A stretch of DNA of 64,000 nucleotides, taken from positions 1-64,000 of the forward strand of contig NZ_QNQZ01000014.1 of NCBI RefSeq assembly GCF_003390935.1, written 5' to 3'. Source of the DNA: Lewinella sp. IMCC34191. Its GTDB lineage: Bacteria; Bacteroidota; Bacteroidia; Chitinophagales; Saprospiraceae. The first letter of the stretch is position 1. Each line of letters starts with the position of its first letter. Below the pieces are notes generated by a model. It made no database searches. It saw only the letters and a list, made by a program, of their open reading frames with translations, and was not told where the DNA came from. Shown here piece by piece: positions 63,201 through 64,000 of the stretch. The translations under genes were made by a program, and so were the position numbers.

Positions 63201-64000
63201 CCACCGCGCGGCCCCGCGTGGTGCTCACCTACGACCGCGATCAGCTCGAAAAGGTCTTCTACAACATCCTTTCCAACGCGCTGAAATTCACCCCGGCGGG
63301 GGGGAGGGTGACCGTCCACCTCGAAGAGAGCACGGTAGCCGATACGGGCTTCGCGAAAGTCACCATCACCGACACCGGAAGGGGTATCGCCACCGAGCAG
63401 TTGCCCTATATCTTCGACCGCTTCTACCAGGCCGCGGATCACTACGGCACCGACGGGGGCACCGGCATCGGGCTGGCCCTAGCCAAAGCGATCACCGAAG
63501 CTCACGGAGGCAAGATCGAAGTGGAGAGCGAGCTGAATAAGGGGACGCGCATCACCGTCCTTCTACGGCTGGGGGACGCCCACTTCGCCCCCGGGCAGAA
63601 GATCGAAAACTTCCGCGACAGCGAAGACATCAGCCGCTACCTGGAGCTCGCCGCATCCGATGCCGAAGTGCAGGAAGGCCTCGTGCAGGCGCCGAGAAAC
63701 GACGTCAAAGTGCTCGTCGTGGAGGACAACGAAGACATCCGGTCCTACCTGCGGGAAAACCTGGAAAAACGCTATACCGTACTGGAGGCCGAAAACGGAG
63801 CCGCGGGATTGCAACGGGCGGAGAGCGACCTTCCCGATCTCGTGCTCGCCGACATCACCATGCCCGAAATGAACGGTATCGAACTGTGCCGCCGGCTGAA
63901 AACCAACATTCACACCAGCCACATCCCCGTTATCCTGCTCACGGCCCGTACCTCCCTCCTGTTTAAGCTGGACGGGTTGCAAACGGGGGCGGATGACTAC
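60212..64000 (+). CDS. Hybrid two-component system sensor (3' end cut by window)
   Basis: HTCS one-protein sensor-regulator, at least 1263 aa and open to the window end. No ATG is in frame after the stop at 60122; the TTG at 60212 gives a plausible signal peptide (FPRFLFRCLLAASLLL to FAAQ), with TTG 60173 as alternative. Periplasmic two-component-regulator propeller repeats occupy about 30-750 (LWVGSWSGLLRYDG, LWIGTHNGGFYRYD and others), followed by a Y_Y_Y domain (YAYRLQGFHDW). A TM helix lies near 846-868. The HisKA phospho-accepting His905 is in FFTNISHELRTPL, the HATPase region contains NILSNALKFTPAGG, and the receiver Asp1214 is in VLADITMPEMNG. An AraC-type DNA-binding end should follow outside the window. 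It probably senses a PUL oligosaccharide and activates susCD. Confidence 0.92.
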   Translation, partial: MFPRFLFRCLLAASLLLPGPFAAQPGGSPIIASFPVDNVLSRSFITCLLEDHGGHLWVGSWSGLLRYDGHTIRHYQQGRNLDSGLVTNKITTLYEDRQQRLWIGTHNGGFYRYDREQDRLIPYRRDPDTANSLNHDNVSDILQDRFGYLWIATENGLNRFDPDTEDFTLYQHVPNDRRTLIHSFITSLHEEEDGTLWIGTDTGLNRLVRQADGSPDYFVQYDLSQVPTELAEGGTTFLRQNFTLAIKSVVDSPGHLWLGTKQGLLRFRPDSTAPGGFALKLYHHLPDDPHSLTTDDVANIWQDRPGELWVGTNDGLNRMDVATGRFERILANPTQPGNLNDNVIIALYGGTGGRLWIGTEGGLNYIDRRPRQFATINPTATEQSNDRNISAMTTASRGNALWLTTRGDGLHFQSFDPATGRHRPATTLRLRMRDGGGKAGFASGILRDRDGKLWIATQGTGLIGFREEDLLERVRKGKRVQELTAAPVPAAEGTQLYLMSIAEGNSGIWLGAWDRGLFRYDADSNRLINYRMTRDLTLDLAASNNVHLHLRTEGDVEYLYVGTRGEGLLKLRYRAGAGGLDLIRQYRYAPGRERSLSSNFINSLYTDSSGALWVATENGLNRLRDDGGGFDNIDTADGLDNAFVQAITQDRNGDLWVSTKQGLSRIHLTARDTSVKNFGTNNGLQDLFFYDDAAVNLPGGQLAFGGSLGLSYLLTPDLLTDTVAPQVAIKDFRLANQSVPVGEMPDGRTILTRTIGATERVELSHRDNMISIEFVGLKIGESPFLRYAYRLQGFHDWIYTDSDARVAHYTNLQPGNYTFSVKAANNDGAWSDPVSLDLVIHPPFWKTTWAYLLYVAAAAGLLFLVIRFVQMRAGLQHRLQLARVEREKAEELNELKVRFFTNISHELRTPLTLILSPLEQLLREESTNGRLHKTYARMLRNAGRLHHMINQLLDVQKNDAGLLRLRVAEGNLVRFLEEIVLSFQSLADEQGVALTSTTARPRVVLTYDRDQLEKVFYNILSNALKFTPAGGRVTVHLEESTVADTGFAKVTITDTGRGIATEQLPYIFDRFYQAADHYGTDGGTGIGLALAKAITEAHGGKIEVESELNKGTRITVLLRLGDAHFAPGQKIENFRDSEDISRYLELAASDAEVQEGLVQAPRNDVKVLVVEDNEDIRSYLRENLEKRYTVLEAENGAAGLQRAESDLPDLVLADITMPEMNGIELCRRLKTNIHTSHIPVILLTARTSLLFKLDGLQTGADDY

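Overview
The window looks like a GC-rich chromosome segment of a marine-type Bacteroidota, most likely a Lewinella/Saprospiria-like organism (inference). The evidence is a complete SusC/SusD locus with a divergent hybrid two-component regulator, six proteins with type IX secretion (T9SS) sorting tails (five type A, one type B), lipoprotein glycan-binding proteins, a Bacteroidota-style ParC, a serine-palmitoyltransferase-like enzyme, and several promoters with the Bacteroidota -7 box TAnnTTTG. No rRNA, tRNA or CRISPR was seen.

Layout. 0-2 kb: a tyrosine recombinase with short direct repeats at both ends. 2-8.7 kb: a minus-strand run of patatin, a DUF5995-like protein, an NmrA reductase with an AraC regulator, two unknowns, a DUF2911 protein and a DinB protein. 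8.8-16.9 kb: secreted proteins (T9SS type B, a 921-aa type A protein, a GGxGDGH-repeat protein in tandem with an SUMF1-like protein) plus a PhyH dioxygenase. 17-26.7 kb: an isolated promoter, a 162-bp MITE-like element, a secreted pectate lyase with a ricin-type domain, a GH30 lipoprotein and further secreted proteins. 26.7-31 kb: a small ABC pair, the SPT-like enzyme and phosphoglucomutase. 31-41 kb: a secreted esterase, a 14-core hairpin repeat array, a CBS protein, a degenerate M90-like protein with MoxR, a GH27 alpha-galactosidase, a PhoD-DUF1499 fusion and thymidine kinase. 41-44.5 kb: an SDR/AraC cassette bracketed by degenerate ~220-bp repeats. 44.6-51.7 kb: a 55-aa membrane protein, parC, a 139-bp tandem array, a met-zincin protease and a sugar epimerase. 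51.9-64 kb: a polysaccharide utilisation locus (PUL) with SusC, SusD, two surface glycan-binding proteins and a divergent hybrid two-component system cut by the window end.

How the genes work together. Pectate lyase, GH30, GH27 and the secreted esterase suggest plant or algal polysaccharide breakdown, but they lie outside the PUL, which carries no glycoside hydrolase in the visible part. Its regulator should sense an oligosaccharide in the periplasm and activate susCD transcription.

The most unusual signal is non-coding. A ~17-20 bp motif (consensus TTTACCTGCGCYCCGYCGCC) occurs 12 times in 64 kb in both orientations, mostly close to gene starts or ends and in four cases inside coding sequence. 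Three unrelated repeat systems (a 102-107 bp hairpin array, a 139-bp nested-palindrome array and degenerate 214-226 bp repeats) and a palindromic MITE fill the longer gene-free gaps.
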